Assembly: GCF_002973595.1 (NCBI RefSeq)
Contig: NZ_PVEO01000005.1
Coordinates: 124,001 to 188,000 of the forward strand
Origin: Jejuia pallidilutea
GTDB lineage: Bacteria > Bacteroidota > Bacteroidia > Flavobacteriales > Flavobacteriaceae
Length of the DNA: 64,000 nucleotides
Reading direction: 5' to 3'
Of this stretch, positions 43,840 through 51,729 are shown piece after piece (the stretch's first letter is position 1; the number at the start of each line of letters is the position of its first letter). The position numbers and the translations under genes are program-made. Below the pieces are notes generated by a model. It had not been told where the DNA came from, searched no databases, and worked only from the letters and a program-made list of their open reading frames with translations.

Positions 43840-44859
43840 TCAATTTATGAGATTCTTCACTTCGTTCTGAATGACAGTACGTGGTTTATATTTTGCTGCA
43901 ATATTTGCTATTACACGAATATGCTCCGGACTTGTGCCACAACAACCACCAATAATATTAATTAAATTTTTCTTTAGATATTCTTCTATTTGCTCACCCA
44001 TTTCCTCAGGGGATTCATCGTACTCTCCAAAGGCATTTGGTAAACCTGCATTGGGGTGTGCTGAAATACCAAACTCTGTTTTATTAGCTATCGCCTCTAA
44101 ATGTGGCTGCAATAAATTGGCGCCCAAAGCACAATTAAAACCAATGGTTAATAATGGAATATGGGATACCGAAATTAAAAAGGCTTCGGCGGTTTGTCCA
44201 GATAATGTGCGTCCAGAAGCATCTGTAATGGTGCCGCTTAACATAATTGGAATATCTATACCGCGCTCTTCTTTTACCTGCTCTATGGCAAATAATGCTG
44301 CTTTTGCGTTTAAGGTATCAAACACTGTTTCAACCAATAATATATCTACACCACCATCAACTAGAGCTTCTGCCTGTTGTTTGTAAGCAATTCGTAATTC
44401 ATCAAATGTTACGGCACGATAACCAGGGTCGTTTACATCAGGCGACATACTTGCTGTACGGTTTGTTGGCCCCATAGAACCCGCAACAAATCTTGGTTTG
44501 TGTGGTTCTTTTGCTGTAAACTCATCAGCCACTTCTTTAGCTATTTTAGCAGATTGGTAGTTTAATTCATAAACCAGATCTTCCATTTGGTAATCTGCCA
44601 TGGCTATGGTAGTACCCGAAAACGTATTGGTTTCCACAATATCAGCTCCAGCTTCAAAATACTTTCCGTGAATGGTTTTTATGGCTTCTGGCTGAGTGAT
44701 AGACAATAAATCGTTATTACCCTGTAATGGTGTTGGATAATCTTTAAAGCGTTCGCCCCTAAAATCCTCCTCTGTGAATTTATAAGCCTGTAGCATGGTA
44801 CCCATGGCACCATCTAAAACTAAAATTCGCTCCTTTAAAACTTCTCTTATATCTGACAT
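43840..44859 (-). CDS. metH: Methionine synthase N-terminal module: homocysteine S-methyltransferase, 339 aa
   Basis: This is the zinc/homocysteine-binding barrel of MetH as a separate protein. It shows VLDGAMGTMLQ, FEAGADIVETNTFSGTTIA, FVAGSMGPTNR, TIGFNCALGA and the zinc ligands in GGCCGTSPEHI. The split into this module and the pterin/B12 part (40832-43504) is a known alternative to the single-chain enzyme. The last ten residues (IQNEVKNLIN) come from a palindromic repeat that overlaps the stop codon. The start is clear: MSDIREVLKERILVLDGAMG. Confidence 0.92.
   Translation of the reverse strand: MSDIREVLKERILVLDGAMGTMLQAYKFTEEDFRGERFKDYPTPLQGNNDLLSITQPEAIKTIHGKYFEAGADIVETNTFSGTTIAMADYQMEDLVYELNYQSAKIAKEVADEFTAKEPHKPRFVAGSMGPTNRTASMSPDVNDPGYRAVTFDELRIAYKQQAEALVDGGVDILLVETVFDTLNAKAALFAIEQVKEERGIDIPIMLSGTITDASGRTLSGQTAEAFLISVSHIPLLTIGFNCALGANLLQPHLEAIANKTEFGISAHPNAGLPNAFGEYDESPEEMGEQIEEYLKKNLINIIGGCCGTSPEHIRVIANIAAKYKPRTVIQNEVKNLIN
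43853..43876. repeat. Half-copy of the TCATTCAGAAC repeat forming the end of the MetH N-module
   Basis: The sequence ATTCTTCACTTCGTTCTGAATGAC at this position is closely related to ATTCAGAACAAAGTAAAGAA in the intergenic repeat near 7170. Here it is in frame and encodes the C-terminal tail IQNEVKN of the protein. Confidence 0.6.
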
Positions 44860-44875
44860 TTTTAAATTTTTAATA

Positions 44876-44902
44876 CCTACAAGGTTTTTGAAACCTTGTA
44901 GG
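44876..44902. repeat. CCTACAAGG/CCTTGTAGG hairpin between metH and cysM
   Basis: CCTACAAGGTTT and AAACCTTGTAGG form a 12-bp inverted repeat. It sits between the MetH N-module start and the end of cysM. It is one of four similar hairpins in the window (19499, 40680, 46605) and may have been co-opted as a terminator-like barrier, though no long U-run follows. Confidence 0.6.
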
Positions 44903-44910
44903 AGTCTTAT

Positions 44911-45801
44911 TTACTCAAATAAAGTAGACGACAAATACCTATCGCCCCTATCGCAAATAATTGCAACAATAACGCCTTCATCAATTTGTTCGGCTGTTTT
45001 TAAAGCACAATACATAGAACCTCCACTACTCATGCCTGCAAAAATGCCTTCTTCCTTAGCTAATTTTATGGTTGTTTCTTTGGCATCTTGTTCCGATACA
45101 TCTATAACAACATCTACCCTAGAACGTTCAAAAAACTTTGGCACATATTCTGGCGACCATTTTCTAATACCGGGAATTTTAGCACCATCGGCAGGTTGTG
45201 CCCCTACTATAGTAATGTCTGGATTTTGTTCTTTCAAAAAACGAGACGTTCCCATAATGGTGCCCGTTGTACCCATTGTGGCTACAAAATGTGTAATCTT
45301 ACCTTCGGTATCGCGCCAAATTTCTGGTCCTGTGGTTTTATAATGTGCTTTCCAATTATCATCATTTTCAAACTGATTTAAAAGTACATATCCTTTTTCA
45401 TCCCTAAGTTTAAAAGCCAAGTCCCTAGAGCCTTCAATACCAATATCGGCAGGTGTTAAAATAACCTCAGCACCATAAGCCCGCATGGTTTTAACGCGTT
45501 CTTCAGTAGAATTTTCAGGCATAATCAATACCATATTCAATCCTAAAAGTTTAGCTATAAATGCCAAGGCAATTCCTGTATTGCCGCTGGTGGCTTCAAC
45601 TAAAGTGCCGCCTTTTTTTACATCGCCACGCTTTAATGCTTCATTAATCATGTTAAAAGCTGGCCTATCTTTTACACTGCCACCAGGGTTATTACCTTCT
45701 AACTTTAAAAACAATCTCACACCTTTTTTATTAATAAGATGTGTTGCTTCTACAAGTGGTGTGTTACCTATTTGACCAATAATACTATTTTCGAATTCCA
45801 T
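44911..45801 (-). CDS. cysM: Cysteine synthase (O-acetylserine sulfhydrylase), 296 aa
   Basis: Makes cysteine from O-acetylserine and sulfide. The PLP-Lys is in GGSVKDRPAFNM, with EATSGNTGIALAF (substrate loop), GTTGTIMGTSRFLKE (phosphate cradle) and SSGGSMYCALK. NPGGSVKDRPA and the chain length are closer to CysM than to CysK. Its start overlaps the cysE stop by 17 bases, so the two enzymes are co-translated and may form the usual cysteine synthase complex. Confidence 0.92.
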   Translation of the reverse strand: MEFENSIIGQIGNTPLVEATHLINKKGVRLFLKLEGNNPGGSVKDRPAFNMINEALKRGDVKKGGTLVEATSGNTGIALAFIAKLLGLNMVLIMPENSTEERVKTMRAYGAEVILTPADIGIEGSRDLAFKLRDEKGYVLLNQFENDDNWKAHYKTTGPEIWRDTEGKITHFVATMGTTGTIMGTSRFLKEQNPDITIVGAQPADGAKIPGIRKWSPEYVPKFFERSRVDVVIDVSEQDAKETTIKLAKEEGIFAGMSSGGSMYCALKTAEQIDEGVIVAIICDRGDRYLSSTLFE

Positions 45802-46528
45802 TTTTCTTTGGTCTTATTTTTATTTCTGTTTGATAGGTTACTAACGATTCTTCTGGAACAGATTCTGTAATCCAAACGTTAGCACCAATAATGCTGTTTG
45901 CGCCAATTACGATATCGCCACCTAAAATTGTAGCGTTGGCATAAATGCATACGCCATCTTCTATAGTTGGGTGTCGTTTAGTTTTTGCTAAACTTTTTGA
46001 TACTGATATACCGCCTAACGTAACGCCTTGATAAATCTTTACATGATGACCAATAATAGAGGTCTCGCCAATTACAATACCGGTACCGTGATCTATATAA
46101 AACGATTCGCCAATGGTTGCTCCAGGGTGAATATCTATACCTGTAATGCCATGAATATACTCCGTCATCATTCGTGGAAGTATATGAACATTTAATTTAT
46201 ATAACGCATGACTCAACCTGTAGATTGAAATAGCATGAAACCCCGGGTAGGCCAAATAAATTTCTTCTAAACAATGAGAAGCTGGATCGTTTTTTTCAAA
46301 GGCTATGGCATCTAAATCAAGCTTTTTTCTAATCTCGGGCAGTTCTTCCTTAAAATTTTTCCAAATGTGGCCTCCATTATCAATATCTAAAGCCGTAAGA
46401 ATTTTAAGAAACGTTTCTTCAAGGTAATCGCCATGCACTTCCTCTTGTTCACAATCGAACAAAGAATAGAACAACCTTTTGGTGAATATCTTTACTGTAT
46501 CTTTTAAGCAAACGTTATAACTTTTCAT
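45785..46528 (-). CDS. Serine O-acetyltransferase, 247 aa
   Basis: Activates serine for cysteine synthesis. The C-terminal half is a left-handed beta-helix of hexapeptide repeats: IHPGATIGESFYIDHGTGIVIGE, IIGHHVKIYQGVTLGG, IEDGVCIYANATILGG. The active-site His is in HGTG and the preceding Asp in IDHG. The N-terminal helical region is typical of the EpsC/CysE type. It lies immediately upstream of cysM on the same strand, overlapping it. The symbol could be cysE or epsC. Confidence 0.92.
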   Translation of the reverse strand: MKSYNVCLKDTVKIFTKRLFYSLFDCEQEEVHGDYLEETFLKILTALDIDNGGHIWKNFKEELPEIRKKLDLDAIAFEKNDPASHCLEEIYLAYPGFHAISIYRLSHALYKLNVHILPRMMTEYIHGITGIDIHPGATIGESFYIDHGTGIVIGETSIIGHHVKIYQGVTLGGISVSKSLAKTKRHPTIEDGVCIYANATILGGDIVIGANSIIGANVWITESVPEESLVTYQTEIKIRPKKNGIRK

Positions 46529-46604
46529 GCAGTTATTTGTTTAAAATTTCAGTCCATAAAAGTAAAACTTATCCTTGTAAATACCGCTTTTATGAAACAT
46601 TAAA

Positions 46605-46632
46605 TCCTACAAGGCTTTTAAACCTTGCAGGA
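46605..46632. repeat. TCCTACAAGGCTTTTAAACC... hairpin before cysE
   Basis: TCCTACAAGG (46605-46614) pairs with CCTTGCAGGA (46623-46632). It is adjacent to copy 3 of the large element and of the same class as the hairpins at 40680 and 44876. Confidence 0.55.
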
Positions 46633-46655
46633 TTATCTATTTATTGTATGGTTTA

Positions 46656-46786
46656 TGGCATTCCCCTATCGGGTCGGGCTTTCCATTATATCTTTTTTAG
46701 TTTGTTCTCGATATAAATTTGCTCATGCTTCACAAATTTACTCGAACTGGCACTAAAAAAGGATGTCATTTCAATCCCTAATGCAC
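46656..46786 (+). repeat. Dispersed intergenic repeat element, copy 3
   Basis: Starts GGCATTCCCCTATCGGGTC, continues GGGCTTTCCATTATATC, and after a variable middle ends with AAAAAAGGATG ... CAATCCCTAATGC. It fills most of the 356-base gap between cysE and the FNR-like gene. The remaining bases between it and the FNR-like stop (46787-46884) hold nothing recognisable. Confidence 0.65.
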
Positions 46787-46884
46787 CTATCTGTATAAGT
46801 CATTTATTAAACCTCTACTTAAGCCAATTTGTGTACTCCATACCTCACAGGGTTTTAGCAACATATAAAATTTACAATAATATG

Positions 46885-47937
46885 CTAGTTAATAGCCTGT
46901 ACAACCGCCTTTGGTGCTTCTTTACGAGACCCATCAAAACCATCAATACCACTTACAGTTGTGTATTTTAACACATATTTTTTACCCGGGTTTATAATTC
47001 TGTAAGCTGCTTGACACATTAAAGTAGCCTCGTGGAAACCACATAAAATTAATTTTAATTTTTCTGGATAAGTATTTACGTCGCCAATGGCAAAAATCCC
47101 AGGGATGTTAGTTTGATAATTTAACGAATTATCAACCTTTATGGCATTTTTTTCAATCTCTAAGCCCCAATTTGCAATTGGCCCTAATTTTGGGGACAAC
47201 CCAAATAAAGGTATAAAATGGTCGGTTTCTATTTTAGTAGCTTCTCCTTCCCTTACATAAGTTACTGCTTCAATTTTACCCTCACCGTGCAACTCTGTTA
47301 CTTCGGCAGGCGTTACCAGCTTAATTTTGCCTTCTTGGGTAAGCTCTCTTACCTTTTCAACAGAATCTAAAGCACCCCTAAATTCGTTTCTTCTATGAAT
47401 TAAAGTTACATCAGAAGCTACATCGGCTAAAAAGATACTCCAATCTAAAGCAGAATCGCCACCTCCAGAAATTACAACTTTTTTGCCTCTGTAAAATTCT
47501 GGATCTTTAATAATATACTCCACACCATTATCTTCATAATCGGCAATACCTTCAATAGCTGGTTTTCTAGGTTCAAAAGAGCCCAAACCACCGGCAATGG
47601 CAACTACTGGCGCATGGTGTTTTGTACCTTTATTGGTTGTTACAACAAAAGAACCATCGTCTTGTTTTTCTATAGTTTCGGCACGTTCGCCTAAGGTAAA
47701 ACCAGGCTCGAATTGTTTGCCTTGTTCTAATAGATTTCTGGTTAAATCTCCAGCTAAAATTTCTGGAAACCCCGGAATATCATAAATTGGTTTTTTCGGA
47801 TAAATCTCCGAGCATTGTCCACCTGGTTGTGGCAATGCATCAATTAAATGGCATTTTAATTTTAATAATCCTGCTTCAAATACTGTAAATAAACCTGTTG
47901 GTCCTGCGCCTATGATAAGTATGTCGGTCTTAATCAT
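46885..47937 (-). CDS. Thioredoxin-reductase-like ferredoxin-NADP reductase, 350 aa
   Basis: A flavoprotein with FAD-binding GAGPTGLFTVFEAGLLKLKCHLIDALPQPGGQC, NADP-binding ISGGGDSALDWSIFLADVA and a final FAD-binding AIGDVNTYPEKLKLILCGFHEA. It lacks the CxxC pair of true thioredoxin reductases, which places it with the TrxR-like ferredoxin-NADP reductases. In this operon it is the likely electron donor for sulfite reductase. It is two bases downstream of the CysG-like gene. Confidence 0.85.
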   Translation of the reverse strand: MIKTDILIIGAGPTGLFTVFEAGLLKLKCHLIDALPQPGGQCSEIYPKKPIYDIPGFPEILAGDLTRNLLEQGKQFEPGFTLGERAETIEKQDDGSFVVTTNKGTKHHAPVVAIAGGLGSFEPRKPAIEGIADYEDNGVEYIIKDPEFYRGKKVVISGGGDSALDWSIFLADVASDVTLIHRRNEFRGALDSVEKVRELTQEGKIKLVTPAEVTELHGEGKIEAVTYVREGEATKIETDHFIPLFGLSPKLGPIANWGLEIEKNAIKVDNSLNYQTNIPGIFAIGDVNTYPEKLKLILCGFHEATLMCQAAYRIINPGKKYVLKYTTVSGIDGFDGSRKEAPKAVVQAIN

Positions 47938-47938
47938 G

Positions 47939-48580
47939 TTATGATTCTCTTTTTTGTATTAATCCTTTTGTGAACTCGTTAAGTGTTTCCACTTTTTCTT
48001 CGAAATCACCTTTTATTGTTTTTCTATATTCATTTAAATTTTTAACCAAATCGTCTACATTTTCTGGAATAACATCCTCAAAAAACTGGCGTAAACGTTT
48101 TGCTGTTGTTGGCGATTTTCCATTGGTACTAATAGCCACTTTAACATTGCCTTTTGTTACAATACCACCCATATAAAAATCGCAATATGGCGGATTATCG
48201 GCTACATTTACTAATTTTGCTTCTGCACGACAATCTTTCCAAATCTGAACATTTACGTCTGGTTTATCTGTCGTAGCCACAACCATATGCTTGCCAATTA
48301 AATATTTTTTTTTGTAAACATCTTCAACTAATGTTACACAACCTTTTTCGGCTAACGTTTTAGTGCCTTCCCTAAACATAGGCGATACCATGGTAACATG
48401 CGCATCTGGACTAGATTTTAATAAGAACGTTAATTTTTCTTCAGCTACATTTCCACCTCCAACTATCAATACATTTAAGCTTTTAGCTTTCAAAAAAATA
48501 GGGTACAAATTATTACGTTCAGCCCCCTTAGCCCCCAAAGGGGGAACTTGACTATTGAAACGCTCCTTTTTATAATCCAT
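47939..48580 (-). CDS. Precorrin-2 dehydrogenase-type siroheme synthase (CysG N-terminal domain only), 213 aa
   Basis: Oxidises precorrin-2 to sirohydrochlorin and in related enzymes inserts iron. The NAD-binding segment is LIVGGGNVAEEKLTFLLK, followed by VVATTDKPDVN and NVADNPPYCDFYMGGIV, GNVKVAISTNGKSPTTAKRLRQFFE. It has the dehydrogenase domain but not the methyltransferase of enterobacterial CysG (that is cobA next door). The normal start would be around ERNNLYPIFLK; here about 20 extra residues precede it, including SQVPPLGAKGA encoded by a palindromic repeat (48521-48547). It precedes the FNR-like gene and makes the siroheme for the sulfite reductase. Confidence 0.88.
   Translation of the reverse strand: MDYKKERFNSQVPPLGAKGAERNNLYPIFLKAKSLNVLIVGGGNVAEEKLTFLLKSSPDAHVTMVSPMFREGTKTLAEKGCVTLVEDVYKKKYLIGKHMVVATTDKPDVNVQIWKDCRAEAKLVNVADNPPYCDFYMGGIVTKGNVKVAISTNGKSPTTAKRLRQFFEDVIPENVDDLVKNLNEYRKTIKGDFEEKVETLNEFTKGLIQKRES
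48521..48547. repeat. CCCCCTTAG...CCCCCAAAGGGGGA palindrome inside the CysG-like coding region
   Basis: The palindromic core GCCCCCAAAGGGGGAAC lies in the reading frame and gives the residues VPPLGAKGA. Its flanks fit the same CCCTTAGCCCCC ... GGGGGA pattern as intergenic copies. Confidence 0.65.
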
Positions 48581-48589
48581 CTTAATTAT

Positions 48590-49399
48590 TTATTCTGAAC
48601 GTGTAACTTCACTATAAATTGAACTTAATACTGCTCTTTCCTTAACCACATCACCTATGATAATAATTGCTGGGTTTGCTAATTGTTTTTCGCTAACTAT
48701 TTTTTCAATTGTACTAATTGTACCTATACCAACATTTTCATTATCTCTTGTTCCATTCTGAATGATTGCAATAGCTGTATCTTGCTTGTTTTCTTTTGAA
48801 AAAGTTTGAACGATTTCAGCCAATTTACCCATCCCCATTAAAATAACAACCGTTGCTGTAGATTTTGCAGCCAATGCCACATCATTTGATAGTTGATGCT
48901 GCTTTGTGGTACCTGTAATTACCCAAAAACTTTCTGACGCCCCACGTTTTGTTAGTGGAATGCCTTGGTACGCAGGTACTGCTATAGCCGATGAGATACC
49001 TGGCACCACGAAGGTTTGTAATCCAAATTGGCGTACATAGTCTATCTCTTCTGCACCTCTACCAAACACAAATGGGTCGCCACCTTTTAATCGTACTACA
49101 TGCCCTTTTTCCTTGGCTTTAGCCACGATGAGCTCATTGATTTGTTCTTGCTGAAATGCATAACACCCCTTGCGTTTCCCTACAAAAATAAGCTCTGTAT
49201 CGTCAGTCGCATAATTTAGTAAAGCTTCGTTAATGAGCGCATCGTACAGGATAACATTTGCAGATTTAATAGCCTTAATTGCCTTAAGGGTAATTAAATC
49301 TTCGTCGCCTGGACCAGCACCTACAACAGTAAGTATTCCCCTAACCCCTGAAGGGGAAATTGGATGCACTATATCTATATTTACGTTTTTCTTATTCAT
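48590..49399 (-). CDS. cobA: Uroporphyrinogen-III C-methyltransferase, 269 aa
   Basis: Adds two methyl groups from SAM to uroporphyrinogen III to make precorrin-2, the first siroheme-specific step. The SAM-binding core has LTVVGAGPGDEDLITLKAIKAI, VRLKGGDPFVFGRGAEE (GGDP motif), VPGISSAIAVPAYQGIPLTKRG and IMGMGKLAEIV. The canonical start would be just before LTVVGAG; here some 20 residues (MNKKNVNIDIVHPISPSGVRG) precede it and include a palindromic repeat in frame (49335-49358). It is ten bases upstream of the CysG-like gene. Confidence 0.9.
   Translation of the reverse strand: MNKKNVNIDIVHPISPSGVRGILTVVGAGPGDEDLITLKAIKAIKSANVILYDALINEALLNYATDDTELIFVGKRKGCYAFQQEQINELIVAKAKEKGHVVRLKGGDPFVFGRGAEEIDYVRQFGLQTFVVPGISSAIAVPAYQGIPLTKRGASESFWVITGTTKQHQLSNDVALAAKSTATVVILMGMGKLAEIVQTFSKENKQDTAIAIIQNGTRDNENVGIGTISTIEKIVSEKQLANPAIIIIGDVVKERAVLSSIYSEVTRSE
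49335..49358. repeat. TTCCCCTAACCCCTGAAGGGGAAA palindrome inside the cobA frame
   Basis: CCCCT/AGGGG palindrome in the coding strand of cobA, encoding part of the non-canonical N-terminal extension (ISPSGVRG). It matches the CCCTAACCC repeat family, for example at 31066 and 63127. Confidence 0.65.
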
Positions 49400-49429
49400 T
49401 TTTATATTTCATCTAAGATGAAATAAATT

Positions 49430-51535
49430 TTAAACTGCTTTCTTTTCTGGTTGCGTTTGTGCCTCTCTAAACGCTCTAACTTTTACCAAAAACTCATTAG
49501 CATTCTCAATATATTTTGATGCAAACGCTTCAGTTGGTACAAATTTATTAATTTGATATATCAATTCTGAAAACGACACCCCTAAATCTATTTTTCCACT
49601 TGCTACAAATAACTCGTCGAACTGACTTATAATTCCAGCATGCGTGTTTGTTTTCTTGTTTTCAGCCAATAATAATGCTTTTGCTGAATTAACCAAAGAA
49701 CTGTATGCATGATAAATTGCATTTGAATACACCTTATTATTAAAGGATTCCTGAGCATTTTCAATCTTCTCTTCACTTTCTAAGAATAAGGTTGCAATTA
49801 AATCGATAACCACACCTGCACATTCACCTATACCAATTTCTTTTACATATTTTTCATCAGTTCCCCAGTCTACAAAATCAATTTCTGTTAAATTGGAAAC
49901 ATCTTGCAAATCTTGAAGCACATCGTAAAAATATTTTTCTCCCTTTTCCTTGTAATACTCTACAAATAGTTTTCCGTTAGCGTTGGCCTCATAATCATCT
50001 AAAATTCGGCGTAAAGCCTCGGGGCCTCTTCTGCTAGGTACTTTTACAACTTTATCTGCAAACACACCATTGCCATCGCCTAAGTTTCCACCACCAAGTA
50101 ACACTTGTAATGCTGGTGCCACCAATTTATCTGGTGTACGTACCGACATACCTTGAAAGCCAATATTTGCCATATTATGCTGTCCGCAAGCATTCATACA
50201 TCCACTTATTTTAATCACCAAATCGTCGTTATTTAAATACTGTGGGTATTCTGCCTTAATAACACGTTCTAACTCATCGGTAATACCTGTACTACTTGCT
50301 ATTCCTAAATTACAGGTATCTGTTCCAGGACATGCGGTAATATCAACAGCCTTATTATAACCTGCTTCTACAAATCCTAATTTTTCCAGTTCTTGATAGA
50401 AAAAAGGCACTAAGTCTTCCTTAACAAAAGGAATTAGAATATTTTGACGCAAGGATAAACGAATTTCACCTGCAGCATAATTTTCTACCAAATCTGCCAA
50501 TAGTCGTGCTTTATCGGTATAAAAATCGCCTAATAATACTTTAATACCTATGGCTACATAACCCTCCTGTTTTTGAGGAATGAGGTTTGTAGATTTCCAA
50601 GTTTCAAAAGCTTTTTGGTCTTTAATGGTTACCTCTGGAATTTCAGTGATTTCAACTGGTGTTGGCGCTACATACGCATCAGCATCAATGGCTACAGACT
50701 TAAATTCTATAGCCTTCTGTTCTTCTTCAACCAATGCTTTAAACGCTTCTAAACCTATATCTTTAATTAAGAATTTCATTCTTGCCTTAGCGCGACTTTT
50801 ACGCTCACCATGACGGTCGAAAATTCTTAAAACACCTTCCATTACTGGAATAATCTTATCTGTTTCAATAAAATCATATAACACATCGGCATGTCGTGGT
50901 TGTGAGCCTAAGCCACCACCAATCATTACCTTAAAACCACGAACGCCATCCTTTATTTTCGCAATAAAACCTAAATCGTGCATGTACGACAACCCCGTAT
51001 CTTCATCTGAAGCTGAAAAAGACACCTTGAATTTACGACCCATTTCTTGACAAATTGGGTTTCGTAAAAAGAATTTAAACAAGGCATCTGCGTATGGAGA
51101 CACATCAAACGGTTCGTTAACATCGATTCCCGCTGTTTCACTTGCCGTTACATTACGCACTGTATTTCCACAGGCTTCGCGAAGCGTAACATCATCACGC
51201 TCTAACTCTGCCCAAAGCTCTGGCGTTCTGTTTAAATCTACATAGTGAATTTGAATATCTTGACGTGTTGTTATGTGCAATCTGCCTCTAGAATATTCAT
51301 CTGAAACATCAGATATTCTATGTAACTGATTGCTCTTAACCTTTCCGTAAGGTAATTTTATACGAATCATTTGTACGCCTTCTTGACGCTGACCGTAAAC
51401 CCCGCGGGCTAAACGCAAACTTCTAAATTTTTCTTCGTCAATTTTTCCATTATGAAAAAGCTCTATTTTATTAGCTAATTCAACGATGTCCTTTTCAACA
51501 ATTGGATTTTCTATTTCTGTTCTAAAACTTTGCAT
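49430..51535 (-). CDS. Siroheme sulfite (or nitrite) reductase with C-terminal HEPN-like domain, 701 aa
   Basis: Two ferredoxin-like half-domains (LARGVYGQRQEGVQMIRIKLPYG, HITTRQDIQIHYVDL, then NILIPFVKEDL) and the iron-sulfur/siroheme motif C402-x5-C408 (CPGTDTC) with C446-x3-C450 (GCMNACGQHN) define a six-electron sulfite/nitrite reductase. About 100 extra residues at the C-terminus (ESFNNKVYSNAIYHAYSSLVNSAKALLLAENKK) match a HEPN-type four-helix domain. In this operon reduction of sulfite to sulfide is most likely, given the CysD, CysN and CysH genes upstream. The HEPN part could bind a nucleotide or a partner; its function is open. Confidence 0.88.
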   Translation of the reverse strand: MQSFRTEIENPIVEKDIVELANKIELFHNGKIDEEKFRSLRLARGVYGQRQEGVQMIRIKLPYGKVKSNQLHRISDVSDEYSRGRLHITTRQDIQIHYVDLNRTPELWAELERDDVTLREACGNTVRNVTASETAGIDVNEPFDVSPYADALFKFFLRNPICQEMGRKFKVSFSASDEDTGLSYMHDLGFIAKIKDGVRGFKVMIGGGLGSQPRHADVLYDFIETDKIIPVMEGVLRIFDRHGERKSRAKARMKFLIKDIGLEAFKALVEEEQKAIEFKSVAIDADAYVAPTPVEITEIPEVTIKDQKAFETWKSTNLIPQKQEGYVAIGIKVLLGDFYTDKARLLADLVENYAAGEIRLSLRQNILIPFVKEDLVPFFYQELEKLGFVEAGYNKAVDITACPGTDTCNLGIASSTGITDELERVIKAEYPQYLNNDDLVIKISGCMNACGQHNMANIGFQGMSVRTPDKLVAPALQVLLGGGNLGDGNGVFADKVVKVPSRRGPEALRRILDDYEANANGKLFVEYYKEKGEKYFYDVLQDLQDVSNLTEIDFVDWGTDEKYVKEIGIGECAGVVIDLIATLFLESEEKIENAQESFNNKVYSNAIYHAYSSLVNSAKALLLAENKKTNTHAGIISQFDELFVASGKIDLGVSFSELIYQINKFVPTEAFASKYIENANEFLVKVRAFREAQTQPEKKAV

Positions 51536-51539
51536 GTTC

Positions 51540-51567
51540 CCCTCCCGACCTCCCCAAGGGGAGGAGC
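51540..51567. repeat. CCCCTCCC...GGGGAGGAG palindromic repeat
   Basis: CCCCTCCCGACCTCCCCAAGGGGAGGAG directly upstream of the sulfite reductase start, of the same general design as the copy at 63278. It is followed by a variable A/T-rich spacer. Confidence 0.55.
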
Positions 51568-51703
51568 TCTTTACTGGGTGTTTTTTAGTTAAACTTTTCT
51601 TTTTTATAGCTTCAAGATTTTTACTTAGCCCTTTTGTAACTTGAATAAAAATCTTGTGTGTTGTTCTAGTTTTTTTTTACAAACCTACTAGTTTCCCTTC
51701 GGG

Positions 51704-51721
51704 TCCCGATAGCTATCGGGA
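51704..51721. repeat. TCCCGATAGCTATCGGGA palindrome
   Basis: Perfect 18-bp palindrome, identical to the copy at 63295-63312, between sulfite reductase and cysN. Confidence 0.7.
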
Positions 51722-51729
51722 CAGGGTGC

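Noticed and set aside
44795-45343. Plus-strand frames opposite cysM and metH
   Set aside because: Shadows of strongly conserved minus-strand genes; no start signals.
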